Source of the DNA: an uncultured Collinsella sp.
GTDB taxonomy: Bacteria; Actinomycetota; Coriobacteriia; Coriobacteriales; Coriobacteriaceae
NCBI GenBank assembly: GCA_900754745.1
Contig: CAAEEB010000076.1
Location: 1 to 14,702 of the forward strand
Direction: 5' to 3'
DNA: 14,702 nt
The position numbers and the translations under genes were made by a program. The notes under the pieces are model-generated. The model searched no databases. It was not told where the DNA came from and saw only the letters and a program-made list of their open reading frames with translations. Shown here piece by piece: positions 6,573 to 14,300 of the stretch (its first letter is position 1; each line of letters starts with the position of its first letter).

Positions 6573-6608
6573 TTATAAGGACATCGAGCTGTTAGGCCGC
6601 TCTATCCC

Positions 6609-7601
6609 CTAGTAGTCAAGCTTCCACATGTAGCGTCGCGTCATGTAGTCCTTGTGGGTGACGGCAGAGAGCGCGCGCATGTACACATTGTTGAGGATCG
6701 GGGCAAAGATCAGGTGGTTGAAGTACTCGCTCACGCTGTCCTTGATGTCATTGAGGCCGAGCTCCTTGGCGTCGAGCTGATAGACGCGCTCGCCACCGTA
6801 CTGGTTGACGAAGCGGATGCCGCGCTCATCGTTGCAGCGGCTGCGGCCGACGCTGATGAGCTGGAACAGCGAGGTACGCTTGTCCAGGATCTCGAAGGGG
6901 CCGTGGAAGAAGTCGCAGGTGTTGATGGTGCAGGAGTCGATCTGCAGCATCTCCTGCACGTTGCAGATGCTAAAGACGTAGGCTGCACCAAAGAGCGGGC
7001 CCTGAGCCATCACGTTGATGCAGGGCTTGTCGGCGTTCTGCTCGGCCCACTTGGCAGCGAGCGGACGAGTGTACTCGACGGCCTTGCGATAGATAGGGTC
7101 GACCAAGTCGAAGGCGGCCATAGCGGTCTCGTACTCGGCATAGCCCTCGGTCTGCTGCGTGAGCTCCATGGCGATCATGGTCACGACGGCGGAGTTGGTG
7201 CGGCCCATGCAGGACTCGTCGACGGCCAGGCTGTCGTACTGGACCTTGTAGTCGCAGACCTCGGTAAGGCCGGACTCGTCAACATAGATGGCGATGGTGC
7301 TGGCGCCGTGGTCCTTGGCGACCTGGGCGGCGACGATGGTCTCCTTGGTGCCGCGCATGGACACGACCACGGCCAGGGTGTTCTCGTTGACGTAGGCAGG
7401 GGTTGCGTGCACGAACTCGTTGCTGGTGTAGCTGGAGCTCACGACCTGCGTGGCCTCGTGCTCCATAAAGTACTGGGCAGGATAGTTGCCGCCGTTGGAT
7501 CCGCCAGCGCCAATCCACACGACGCGCTTGATGCCGCCCTTGTCTGCCTTGTCAGCCAAAACCTGGGAGACGACATCCTTAACCTGTTCCTGAGTAGTCA
7601 T
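6609..7601 (-). CDS. SIS-domain sugar-phosphate deglycase, FraB/GfrE/GfrF-like (second copy)
   Basis: A 330-residue homologue of the protein at 1275-2258. N-terminal EQVKDVVSQVLADKADKGG followed by VVWIGAGGSNGGNYPAQYF (27-45) resembles my recollection of FraB more closely than the first copy does. TQQTEGYAEYE (148-158) and the C-terminal TRRYMWKLDY are shared with that family. Glu217 and His233 align with the FraB catalytic Glu214 and His230. The Glu of the usual GEFFHGPFE is Asp230 here (CDFFHGPFE), which points to a different substrate or altered rate. The ATG at 7601 follows GAAAGG. The gene is transcribed away from the GntR regulator gene across a 205-base region with repeated operator-like sites. 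It probably cleaves a 6-phosphorylated glycated amino acid; an aminosugar isomerase is the alternative. Confidence 0.83.
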   Translation of the reverse strand: MTTQEQVKDVVSQVLADKADKGGIKRVVWIGAGGSNGGNYPAQYFMEHEATQVVSSSYTSNEFVHATPAYVNENTLAVVVSMRGTKETIVAAQVAKDHGASTIAIYVDESGLTEVCDYKVQYDSLAVDESCMGRTNSAVVTMIAMELTQQTEGYAEYETAMAAFDLVDPIYRKAVEYTRPLAAKWAEQNADKPCINVMAQGPLFGAAYVFSICNVQEMLQIDSCTINTCDFFHGPFEILDKRTSLFQLISVGRSRCNDERGIRFVNQYGGERVYQLDAKELGLNDIKDSVSEYFNHLIFAPILNNVYMRALSAVTHKDYMTRRYMWKLDY

Positions 7602-7638
7602 CGTGCATCAGCCTTTCTTCTCGTTTGATGCTCTCGAT

Positions 7639-7687
7639 GGCATACAAGTTACATACATGTTCTGGTTATGTCGACTAGTTGTATGCT
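7639..7687. promoter_or_regulatory. Operator-like inverted GCATACAA sites before the second deglycase gene
   Basis: GCATACAA (7640-7647) and TTGTATGC (7679-7686) face each other across 31 bases. A weak minus-strand promoter, TCGACA (7674-7669) with 17 bases to TAACTT (7651-7646), would lie between and over them. A protein bound to both sites would cover this promoter. The adjoining GntR-type regulator is the obvious candidate. Confidence 0.45.
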
Positions 7688-7707
7688 ATATTTGTCTTAG
7701 AAATTTT

Positions 7708-7739
7708 GCTGGTAAGGTTTTCGATTATTCGTTACCAGC
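7708..7739. repeat. 8-bp inverted repeat in the divergent region
   Basis: GCTGGTAA (7708-7715) and TTACCAGC (7732-7739) are perfect reverse complements 16 bases apart, near the middle of the deglycase-regulator spacer. It could be a second protein binding site or a hairpin in the regulator leader. Confidence 0.5.
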
Positions 7740-7777
7740 TGTTTTGTTCTTGTATTGAATACATGCTTGCTTAGTTA

Positions 7778-7790
7778 GGCATACAAGTTA
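7778..7790 (+). promoter_or_regulatory. Third operator-like site before the GntR gene
   Basis: GGCATACAAGTTA is an exact 13-bp copy of 7639-7651, here 17 bases before the regulator's ATG. This position fits autoregulation by blocking its own promoter. Confidence 0.45.
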
Positions 7791-7806
7791 GATATAGGTT
7801 GGCAAT

Positions 7807-8529
7807 ATGAGCGTCTCATCTAAAAAGAAACTAAGCCAATACGAGCGCTTGGCGGGCATGCTGCGCGACCGCATCGCCGCCGGCACCTACGCGCGCGGAG
7901 ACAAGCTGCCGTCCGAGATGGAACTCATGGACGAATCGGGGCTGTCGCGCAGCACCGTGCGCCATGCCCTTAAGGTGCTCGTTGATGAGGGCCTGGTTCG
8001 CACCGAGCGCGGACGTGGTGCCTTTGTGACCGACACGCCCGCGCTCCACGAGAACAACCTGGTGTTTTCGAGCTATACCAAGCAGGTCGAAGGCCAGGGC
8101 ATGAAGCCCACCACGCGCACCGTGGACTCGGGCTTTACCAAGGCGGGCGGCAGCATAGCTAAGTTCTTTGATGCCGCCGCGGGCAGCAAGCTCGTCAAAC
8201 TTGTCCGTCTGCGTTATCTGGACGATGCGCCGCTGTGCCTGGAGACCACCTATCTACCACCGAGCTTTGAGGCACTCATCGATCGCGATATCAACGGTTC
8301 GCTCTACGCGACGCTGCGCCAGGAGTTCCACCGCGCGCCGGCCCAGGGACACAAGACCTTTGAGGTGTGTTACGCCTCGCAAAACGAGGCGTTCCTGCTC
8401 AACGTCGAGCGCGGCCAGGCGCTAATCCTGATCACCGACTACGTCTACGACACCGACGGTCGCCCGCTCCACATCTCCAAGCGCATCCAACGAACCGACC
8501 GCGCCAAATACACCGAACCCATCGGCTAA
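7807..8529 (+). CDS. GntR-family (HutC/FrlR-like, UTRA domain) transcriptional regulator
   Basis: A 240-residue DNA-binding protein. The N-terminal winged helix-turn-helix (about 10-76) has the GntR pattern GDKLPSEMELMDESGLSRST followed by VRHALKVLVDEGLV and the wing RTERGRGAFV. The rest (about 85-235) fits a UTRA effector domain, with LVRLRYLDDAPLCLETTYLP and a final GRPLHISKRIQR strand pair. UTRA regulators sense small molecules such as sugar phosphates; B. subtilis FrlR, which controls fructosamine use, belongs to this group. The ATG at 7807 follows AGGTTGG. Divergent placement and repeated sites in the spacer suggest that it controls itself and the second deglycase. It is the only regulator gene in the window. 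Its effector is unknown; a phosphorylated glycated amino acid is the natural guess. Confidence 0.92.
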   Translation: MSVSSKKKLSQYERLAGMLRDRIAAGTYARGDKLPSEMELMDESGLSRSTVRHALKVLVDEGLVRTERGRGAFVTDTPALHENNLVFSSYTKQVEGQGMKPTTRTVDSGFTKAGGSIAKFFDAAAGSKLVKLVRLRYLDDAPLCLETTYLPPSFEALIDRDINGSLYATLRQEFHRAPAQGHKTFEVCYASQNEAFLLNVERGQALILITDYVYDTDGRPLHISKRIQRTDRAKYTEPIG

Positions 8530-8562
8530 CCTGCCAAAATAAACTTGCCCCTAAATGGCAGG
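8530..8562. terminator. Possible bidirectional hairpin between convergent genes
   Basis: CCTGCCA (8530-8536) and TGGCAGG (8556-8562) form a perfect 7-bp stem with a 19-base loop in the 21-base gap and first bases of the convergent GntR and GNAT genes. Only a short TTT follows on the plus strand, so it is a weak terminator at best. Confidence 0.35.
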
Positions 8563-9141
8563 TTTGGGGAGGTCGGGAAACCAGGTTGGTTTGGGTTGAT
8601 TGGGCGTGCGCTCGGCCAGGACGAGCTCCATCCAGCACATGTCGTACCAGCGGCCGAACTTTTGGGCGCAGCGGTCGAAGGCACCCACCAGGCGATATCC
8701 CATATGGGCATGGAAGTCCTGGCTGTTGTGCGTCAGATACTCATCGTCCTTGTCGTGCGGCACGGCGATGAGCGCGCACATGTTGGTGATGCCCATCGCG
8801 ATCAGGCATTGCTTGAGCGCATCGTGCAGCTTGCGGCCCAGCCCGCCGTGACGCACGTCGCGCGCCAGGTAGATCGACGTCTCGACCGACCAGTCGTATG
8901 CCTCGCGGCTGTTGAGCGGACTCACGTAGGCATAACCCACCGGACGCCCGTCGAGCTCCATCACCAGGTACGGATAGCGCTTAAGCGTCTTGGCGATGCG
9001 CCCGGCAAACTCTTCAACGCTCGGCACCTCGTATTCGCAGGTAATCGCCGTCTCGAGCACGTACGGCTCGTAGATGGCAAGCAACGCCGGCGCGTCATCG
9101 GGCGTCGCCAGGCGAATCGTCGGCTCGGATTTCTCGGGCAT
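8551..9141 (-). CDS. GNAT acetyltransferase, phosphinothricin-acetyltransferase-like
   Basis: A 196-residue N-acetyltransferase that would transfer acetyl from acetyl-CoA to an amine. It opens with TIRLATPDDAPALLAIYEPYV and carries the acetyl-CoA-binding region DVRHGGLGRKLHDAL after strand VETSIYLA. The ending AHMGYRLVGAFDRCAQKFGRWYDMCWMEL is typical of the Bar/PAT/YncA (MnaT) group, which acetylates phosphinothricin, methionine sulfoximine or similar amino acids. The start at 9141 follows a GGGGAGGGG site by four bases; upstream in-frame codons lie within a terminator hairpin and are rejected. It follows the threonine-aldolase-like gene on the same strand, and the terminator between them leaves no room for a promoter. 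The natural substrate is unknown. Confidence 0.88.
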   Translation of the reverse strand: MPEKSEPTIRLATPDDAPALLAIYEPYVLETAITCEYEVPSVEEFAGRIAKTLKRYPYLVMELDGRPVGYAYVSPLNSREAYDWSVETSIYLARDVRHGGLGRKLHDALKQCLIAMGITNMCALIAVPHDKDDEYLTHNSQDFHAHMGYRLVGAFDRCAQKFGRWYDMCWMELVLAERTPNQPKPTWFPDLPKPAI

Positions 9142-9154
9142 ACAGCCCCTCCCC

Positions 9155-9201
9155 CTCAAAAGCAAAGGCCGCCCCACGCCAAACCCAGGCGCGGGGCGGC
9201 C
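9155..9201 (-). terminator. Rho-independent terminator after the threonine-aldolase-like gene
   Basis: Arms 9167-9180 and 9188-9201 form a 14-bp GC-rich stem with one wobble pair and a seven-base loop, followed on the minus strand by TTTGCTTTTG. It begins 18 bases after the stop codon and ends almost at the GNAT ribosome binding site. Confidence 0.85.
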
Positions 9202-9219
9202 CCTCATCATCACATCAGC

Positions 9220-10245
9220 CTACAGGACAGCCGCCAGCGCGTCGATGTCCTCCTGCGTCGTAGCCCAGCTAGTGCAAAAACGCACCACGGTGTGGGTTTC
9301 GTCGTACTTCTCCCAGTACTCGATCGCCGCATGCTCGCGAATACGGGCCATATCCTCGTTGGGAAGAATCACGAACCGCTGGTTGGTAGGCGTCTCCAAG
9401 AAGAACTGGTAGCCGCGCTCGTGCAGCACGCGGCGCAGCGCCTGCGCGGTCTCAATCGCCTGACGGCCGATCTCAAAGTACAGGCCGTCGGTAAAGAGCG
9501 CCTCAAACTGCACGCCCGTCAGGCGGCCCTTGGCCAGCAGCGCGCCGTGCTGCTTAATGCGCGGGATGGGATGCGCCGGAGCATGCATGCCGCAGAACAC
9601 CACGGCCTCGCCACACAGGGCGCCGCACTTGGTGCCGCCGATGTAGAACACGTCGCACAGCTGCGCCAGCTCGGGCAGGGTAATGTCGCACTCGTCGGCT
9701 GCCAGCGCATAGGCCAGGCGCGCGCCGTCCACAAACAGCGGAATCTCGCGCTTCTGGCACACCGCGTGAATCGCCGCGAGCTCGGCCTTGGAGTACAGCG
9801 TGCCGTACTCGGTCGAAAGGCTCACGTACACGGCACCCGGAAACACCGTGTGCTCGTAGCTCTCGTTTTCGTAGAACACCTGGATATAGTTCTCGAGATC
9901 CTCGGCGTGCATCTTGCCCTCGTAGCCGGGAATGGTGAGTACCTTGTGGCCGCCAAACTCGATGGCGCCCGCCTCGTGGCAGGCGACGTGGCCGGTCTCG
10001 GCGGCAACGACGCCCTCGTACGGCGCGAGCAACATGTCGATTACCGTGGCGTTGGTCTGCGTGCCACCCACCAGCAAGAACACATCCGCGTCGGGCGCCT
10101 GGCAGGCCTCGCGGATGAGCTGCTTGGCATGCTCGGTGTGCGCGTCGGTACCATAGCCGGGCTGCGGCTCCATGTTGGTATCGACGAGCGCCTGCAGCAC
10201 CGCGGGGTGCGCGCCGTGGGAATAGTCGTTGTTGAACGCGAGCAT
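9220..10245 (-). CDS. Threonine aldolase / beta-eliminating lyase family PLP enzyme
   Basis: A 341-residue fold-type I PLP enzyme of the low-specificity threonine aldolase family, which splits threonine or allo-threonine into glycine and acetaldehyde. Seen: NDYSHGAHPAVLQAL at the N-terminus, the cofactor phosphate loop VGGTQTNA (59-66), and the ring-stacking His86 in ETGHVACHEAGA. Asp173 in FVDGARLAYA binds the pyridine nitrogen, and Lys206 in YIGGTKCGAL would form the Schiff base. Length is normal for the family. The ATG at 10245 follows GAGAGGA. The PAP2 gene ends 45 bases upstream on the same strand, so the two may be co-transcribed, and a clear terminator follows. NDYS where many members have FRSDT near the N-terminus marks it as a divergent subgroup, so the exact amino-acid substrate is uncertain. 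Confidence 0.88.
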   Translation of the reverse strand: MLAFNNDYSHGAHPAVLQALVDTNMEPQPGYGTDAHTEHAKQLIREACQAPDADVFLLVGGTQTNATVIDMLLAPYEGVVAAETGHVACHEAGAIEFGGHKVLTIPGYEGKMHAEDLENYIQVFYENESYEHTVFPGAVYVSLSTEYGTLYSKAELAAIHAVCQKREIPLFVDGARLAYALAADECDITLPELAQLCDVFYIGGTKCGALCGEAVVFCGMHAPAHPIPRIKQHGALLAKGRLTGVQFEALFTDGLYFEIGRQAIETAQALRRVLHERGYQFFLETPTNQRFVILPNEDMARIREHAAIEYWEKYDETHTVVRFCTSWATTQEDIDALAAVL

Positions 10246-10290
10246 GGCAATCCTCTCTTACCGGGTTTCGGCCAGATGATTCAAACGGGG

Positions 10291-11154
10291 CTATTGTACG
10301 CCGTCCGGATAGGCAATGCGCGCGGCGAGGCACTCAAGTGCCAACACCAGGGCAAAACCGCAGCTCACATCGGTCAAAAAATGCGCGCCGATCACGATGC
10401 GACCAAAGGCGACGAGCGCCGCGACGACAGCCGCGGCCCAAAAGACCACGCGGCGGCGCGACGGCTTTTCCGTAAAGGCCGCCGCGGGAAGCCCGGCGAG
10501 CATCAGGCCGATCGCCGCGTGCGCCGTGTGGCCGCTCGCGAACGACTTAAAGCCGTCCTTGATCACGCCGGCGGCAATATAGCTCCACTTGTCGGGGTTG
10601 CCGATCACCCACCACGGCTGAAAATCGAGCCCCGGCGTCACCTCGATCACGCGCATGCGCGGGCGCGACCATAACGGTTTAACGATGACGTTGAGGATAG
10701 TGGCCTGGGCAACCCAAACGGCGAGCACCATCAGCGCCCAGCGCGTGAGCTCGTCGGGCTCGGTGTCGCGCGTAAGGCGGTAGGCGATGACGTTAGCCAC
10801 AATAACCAGCGCAAACGTCAGAACCAATTGGGCCGCGATGAGCTTGCCGCCGACGCGCAGCGATCCGATGATCTCGTAGCCGGCCAGACCTACGTTGACG
10901 AGGATGCCGAGCACGGCGAGCCATTTGCTTGCCTTGGAATCGGGGCGCGCCGCGCGCACGAGCATAATGCCCGCGACGCTCGCCGTCAGCTCAAACGGCA
11001 GCTCGCCGGCCGCCTCGACAAAACGGCCGAACAGGCTCGACGAGTTGAACAGCGCACTCGAGATTTGGTAATCGAAAAACGTGCCGATGAACAGACAGAG
11101 AGCCAGGATGGCCGCGACGACGACGGCATCTTTCTTATAGATGTACCCGAACAT
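10291..11154 (-). CDS. PAP2-family membrane phosphatase
   Basis: A 287-residue inner-membrane protein with about six helices, of the type 2 phosphatidic acid phosphatase family. Members dephosphorylate lipid phosphates or undecaprenyl pyrophosphate at the outer membrane face. The three catalytic motifs are visible: KPLWSRPR (Lys159, Arg164, Pro165), SFASGHTAHA (Ser207, Gly208, His209) and GRIVIGAHFLTD (Arg252, His258, Asp262). Two positions depart from consensus: Ala replaces Pro in PSGH, and Gly replaces Ser before the motif 3 Arg. The catalytic His, Arg and Asp residues are kept, so activity is expected. The start at 11154 follows AAAGGA by four bases; an upstream ATG or GTG lacks such a site. 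It follows mfd on the same strand, separated by a large palindrome. The lipid substrate is unknown. Confidence 0.88.
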   Translation of the reverse strand: MFGYIYKKDAVVVAAILALCLFIGTFFDYQISSALFNSSSLFGRFVEAAGELPFELTASVAGIMLVRAARPDSKASKWLAVLGILVNVGLAGYEIIGSLRVGGKLIAAQLVLTFALVIVANVIAYRLTRDTEPDELTRWALMVLAVWVAQATILNVIVKPLWSRPRMRVIEVTPGLDFQPWWVIGNPDKWSYIAAGVIKDGFKSFASGHTAHAAIGLMLAGLPAAAFTEKPSRRRVVFWAAAVVAALVAFGRIVIGAHFLTDVSCGFALVLALECLAARIAYPDGVQ

Positions 11155-11193
11155 TGCTTCCTTTCGGTCGGGTGGAGGGTCAACCAGCAACGT

Positions 11194-11300
11194 GGTGGGA
11201 CAAAGTAATCAGTAGTTTTTGTCCCAGGGTCGCCTGCGGCAACGAGCTCGATGCGGCTTTCGCACCTGGGACAAAGAACTACTGATAACTTTGTCCCACC
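11194..11300. repeat. Long palindrome with four TGGGACAAA units, downstream of mfd
   Basis: Arms 11194-11228 and 11265-11300 are near-perfect reverse complements (one base inserted, one mismatch) around a 36-base centre. Each arm also contains TGGGACAAA facing TTTGTCCCA (11196-11204 with 11218-11226, and 11267-11275 with 11290-11298). Four units thus alternate in direction, and a single long hairpin or two separate ones can form. It begins 10 bases after the mfd stop codon and may end that transcript. Confidence 0.9.
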
Positions 11301-11310
11301 GACTTACTTG

Positions 11311-14300
11311 TTAGTCGTCGTCGCTCGCGCCCAACTGCTGCAGCAGCATGAGCGCCGCCGCCACCGGGCCGGTGCCGTCGTTGGCGTCGAGGCCGCGGCC
11401 CAGACCGCTGCCCGCACCGGCGCCCGCCTTGTAGGGCACCGACAGTTTGCGGCTCTTGGGGAAGTTCACCGCGCCGTAGCGATTCTTGAGCTCAAAGGCC
11501 ACCTTCTTGGGCACGTCGACGCCCAGGAAGGTAATGCGCCCGCCGCTGAGCGTAACGCTCTCGAGCCCCAGACGCTCGCCGCGAATACGGATGCGCGCGC
11601 GGTTGAACAGGTTGAGCCCCGCCAGCGGCAACTCGCCGTGTGCTGCCTCGGTCTCCTCCTGCACCTCGTCGATGCTCTCCAGGTCCTCTGCCGCCGCAAG
11701 CTTTCGATACACGAGCACGCGCTGGTCCACCGCCGGCAGGTACTCCTCGGACAAGAAGTAGTCTGCCGGCAGGTTGATACCCACGCTCGCCGCCTCCACG
11801 CTGGCGTCATCATCGCCACGCGCCTCGGCCACGGCCTGTCCCAGCATCTGCGTAAACAGGTCAAAGCCCACGCTCGACAGGTTGCCGTGCTGCTCGGCGC
11901 CCATAAGCGAGCCGGCGCCGCGGATCTCCAGGTCGCGCATGGCGATACGCATACCGCTGCCCAGATCCTGGAACTCGGAAAGCGCGGTCAGGCGCGCCGT
12001 GGCCTCCTCGGTCAGCGGCAGCTCGCCGGGGAACATAAAGTACGCGTATGCCTGCGTGGCCGAACGGCCAACGCGGCCCTTGAGCTGGTAGAGCTGCGCC
12101 AGGCCCAGACGCTGCGAGTCCTCGATGATGAGCGTGTTGGCCGTCGCGTTGTCGATGCCGCTCTCCACGATGGTCGTGGCGATGAGCACGTCAATCTTTT
12201 TGGTCGCGAACTCGATCATCACGTCCTCGACCTCGCGCGGGCTCATCTTGCCGTGTGCCACGCCCACGCGCGCCTCGGGTGCGGCCTCGTGCACGCGCGC
12301 CACGGCGTCGTCGATAGTCTTGACGCGGTTGGACACGTAGTACACCTGGCCGCCGCGGCCCACCTCCAGGCGAATCGCCGCACTCACCACGTCGGGGTCG
12401 TACTCCCCCACGTGCACGATGACGGGGCGGCGCCCGGTCGGCGGCGTTGTGATCAGGCTCATGTCGCGCACGCCGCTCGTGGCCATCTGCATGGTTCGCG
12501 GAATAGGCGTTGCCGAAAGCGTGAGCACGTCGATTTGCTCGCGCAGGTTTTTGAGCTGCTCCTTGTGCTGCACACCAAAGCGCTGCTCTTCGTCGATGAT
12601 CACCATACCCAGGTTCTTGGGGTTCACGTCGGCCGAAAGCAGACGGTGCGTGCCGATGAGCACATCAATCGTGCCCTCGGCAAACGCCTTGAGCGCGCGC
12701 TTTTGCTGCGCCGGCGTGCGGAAGCGGCTGAGTACCTCGACCTCCAAGCCAAACGGGGCAAAACGCTCAAAGAATGTCTCGTAGTGCTGTTGGGCCAGAA
12801 TGGTCGTGGGGCAGAGCACCATGACCTGGCGGCCGGAGTCCACGCACTTAAAGGCTGCGCGCAGGGCGACCTCGGTCTTGCCGAAACCCACGTCGCCGCA
12901 CAGCAGGCGGTCCATGGGCTTGGGCGCCTCCATGTCTGCCTTGATGTCGGCGATAGCCTCCAGCTGGTCGCGCGTCTCGTCGTAGGGGAAACTTTCCTCC
13001 ATCTCGATCTGCTCGGGCGTGTCGGGCGGACAGGCGATACCGGTAATCGACGAGCGGCGCGTATACAGGTCGACCAGGTCAAACGCCAGCTTTTTGGCAT
13101 TCTTGCGCGCCTTGTTGGTGGCCCGCGTCCAGTCGGCGGTGTTGAGCCTGGTCAAGCGCGGTTTATCGCCGTCGGGACCAACGTAGCGCGTAATGCGGTC
13201 AACCTGCTCCAGCGGCACGTAGAGCTTGTCGCCATCGGCGTATTCCAGCAAAAAGTAGTCGCGTTCCTTGCCGCCCACTTCCTGGCGCGCGATCTCGCTA
13301 AAGAGCGCGATACCGTGGGTAGCGTGCACCACGTAGTCGCCCGGCTTAAACGGGAAGGTGATCTGTGTAATGTCAACCTTGCGGCGGCTGCGCGCGCGGT
13401 TGGCATCCATGCGAGCGTTGAGGTCGGCGATCGAGAACACGGCAAAATTGGCGTCGGGCACCACCACGCCCTGCGGCAGGGCAGCGTCCACAAAGGTCAC
13501 GCGCCCGCGCGAGATGGTGGGCACGGCGGCGCCGGCGGCAGCCTGCGCGGCGCCCGCCTCGAGCGAGCGGGCGTTGAGCGCGTCGGCGCGACGCTCGCGG
13601 ATCGAAGCATGGGCCTCCTGACGGGCGGCACGGTCGGCAGAATCCGCCGCTGCCACACGCACTCGATCGCCGATGAGACCCGCGTTTTCGGGCGCGGCGG
13701 TCAGCGACTCCTCAAAGGTAATGCCCTCGTCGCCAAAGGTGAGCTCCATCGACTCGCGCGCACCGCGGTCGGGGATGGCAAACACGCAGGCATAGCGCTT
13801 GCCCACGACCTCCTGGATGCGCGTCATAAAGCGATTGTCCGAGCCCGCAATGGCCGGCTGCTCAATCTTGAGCTCGGCGGTCACCGCACCGCCGGCGCGG
13901 ATGAGGCTCACGTAGTTCAGGCGCTGCTGAGCACCAAAGTCGAGCTGCTGGGCACGCACGTACAGGCCGTCCAGACGATCGACCCCCGCCTCGCCGGCAC
14001 GGGCCTCAATATCCTCGTAGGCGCGCAGGCAATCGTCGAACAGCGAGCGCGGCTCGGACAGCACCACGAGCGCCTTGCCGCTCACATGCGACAGCGGGCT
14101 CACGGTCTGGCCGTACATCACCGGCAAAAAGCGGTCGAGCTCGGGCGTGACGATGCGCGCATCCACCATCTCGAGCAGCGCCGCCAGCTTGCTGTCGCTT
14201 TGGCTGGCACGGTAGAGCGCCACATGCATGTTGTGGACGGCGTCGTCGGTAAGCGCCAGCTCGCGGCAGGGGAATATCTCGATGCTGTCCTCGTTGCCGA

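Noticed and set aside
8545..10674. A 709-codon open frame on the plus strand opposite the GNAT, threonine-aldolase and PAP2 genes
   Set aside because: It crosses three real minus-strand genes and two intergenic gaps, including a terminator, and is rich in Arg, His and Gln without domain signs. It is a GC-driven shadow.
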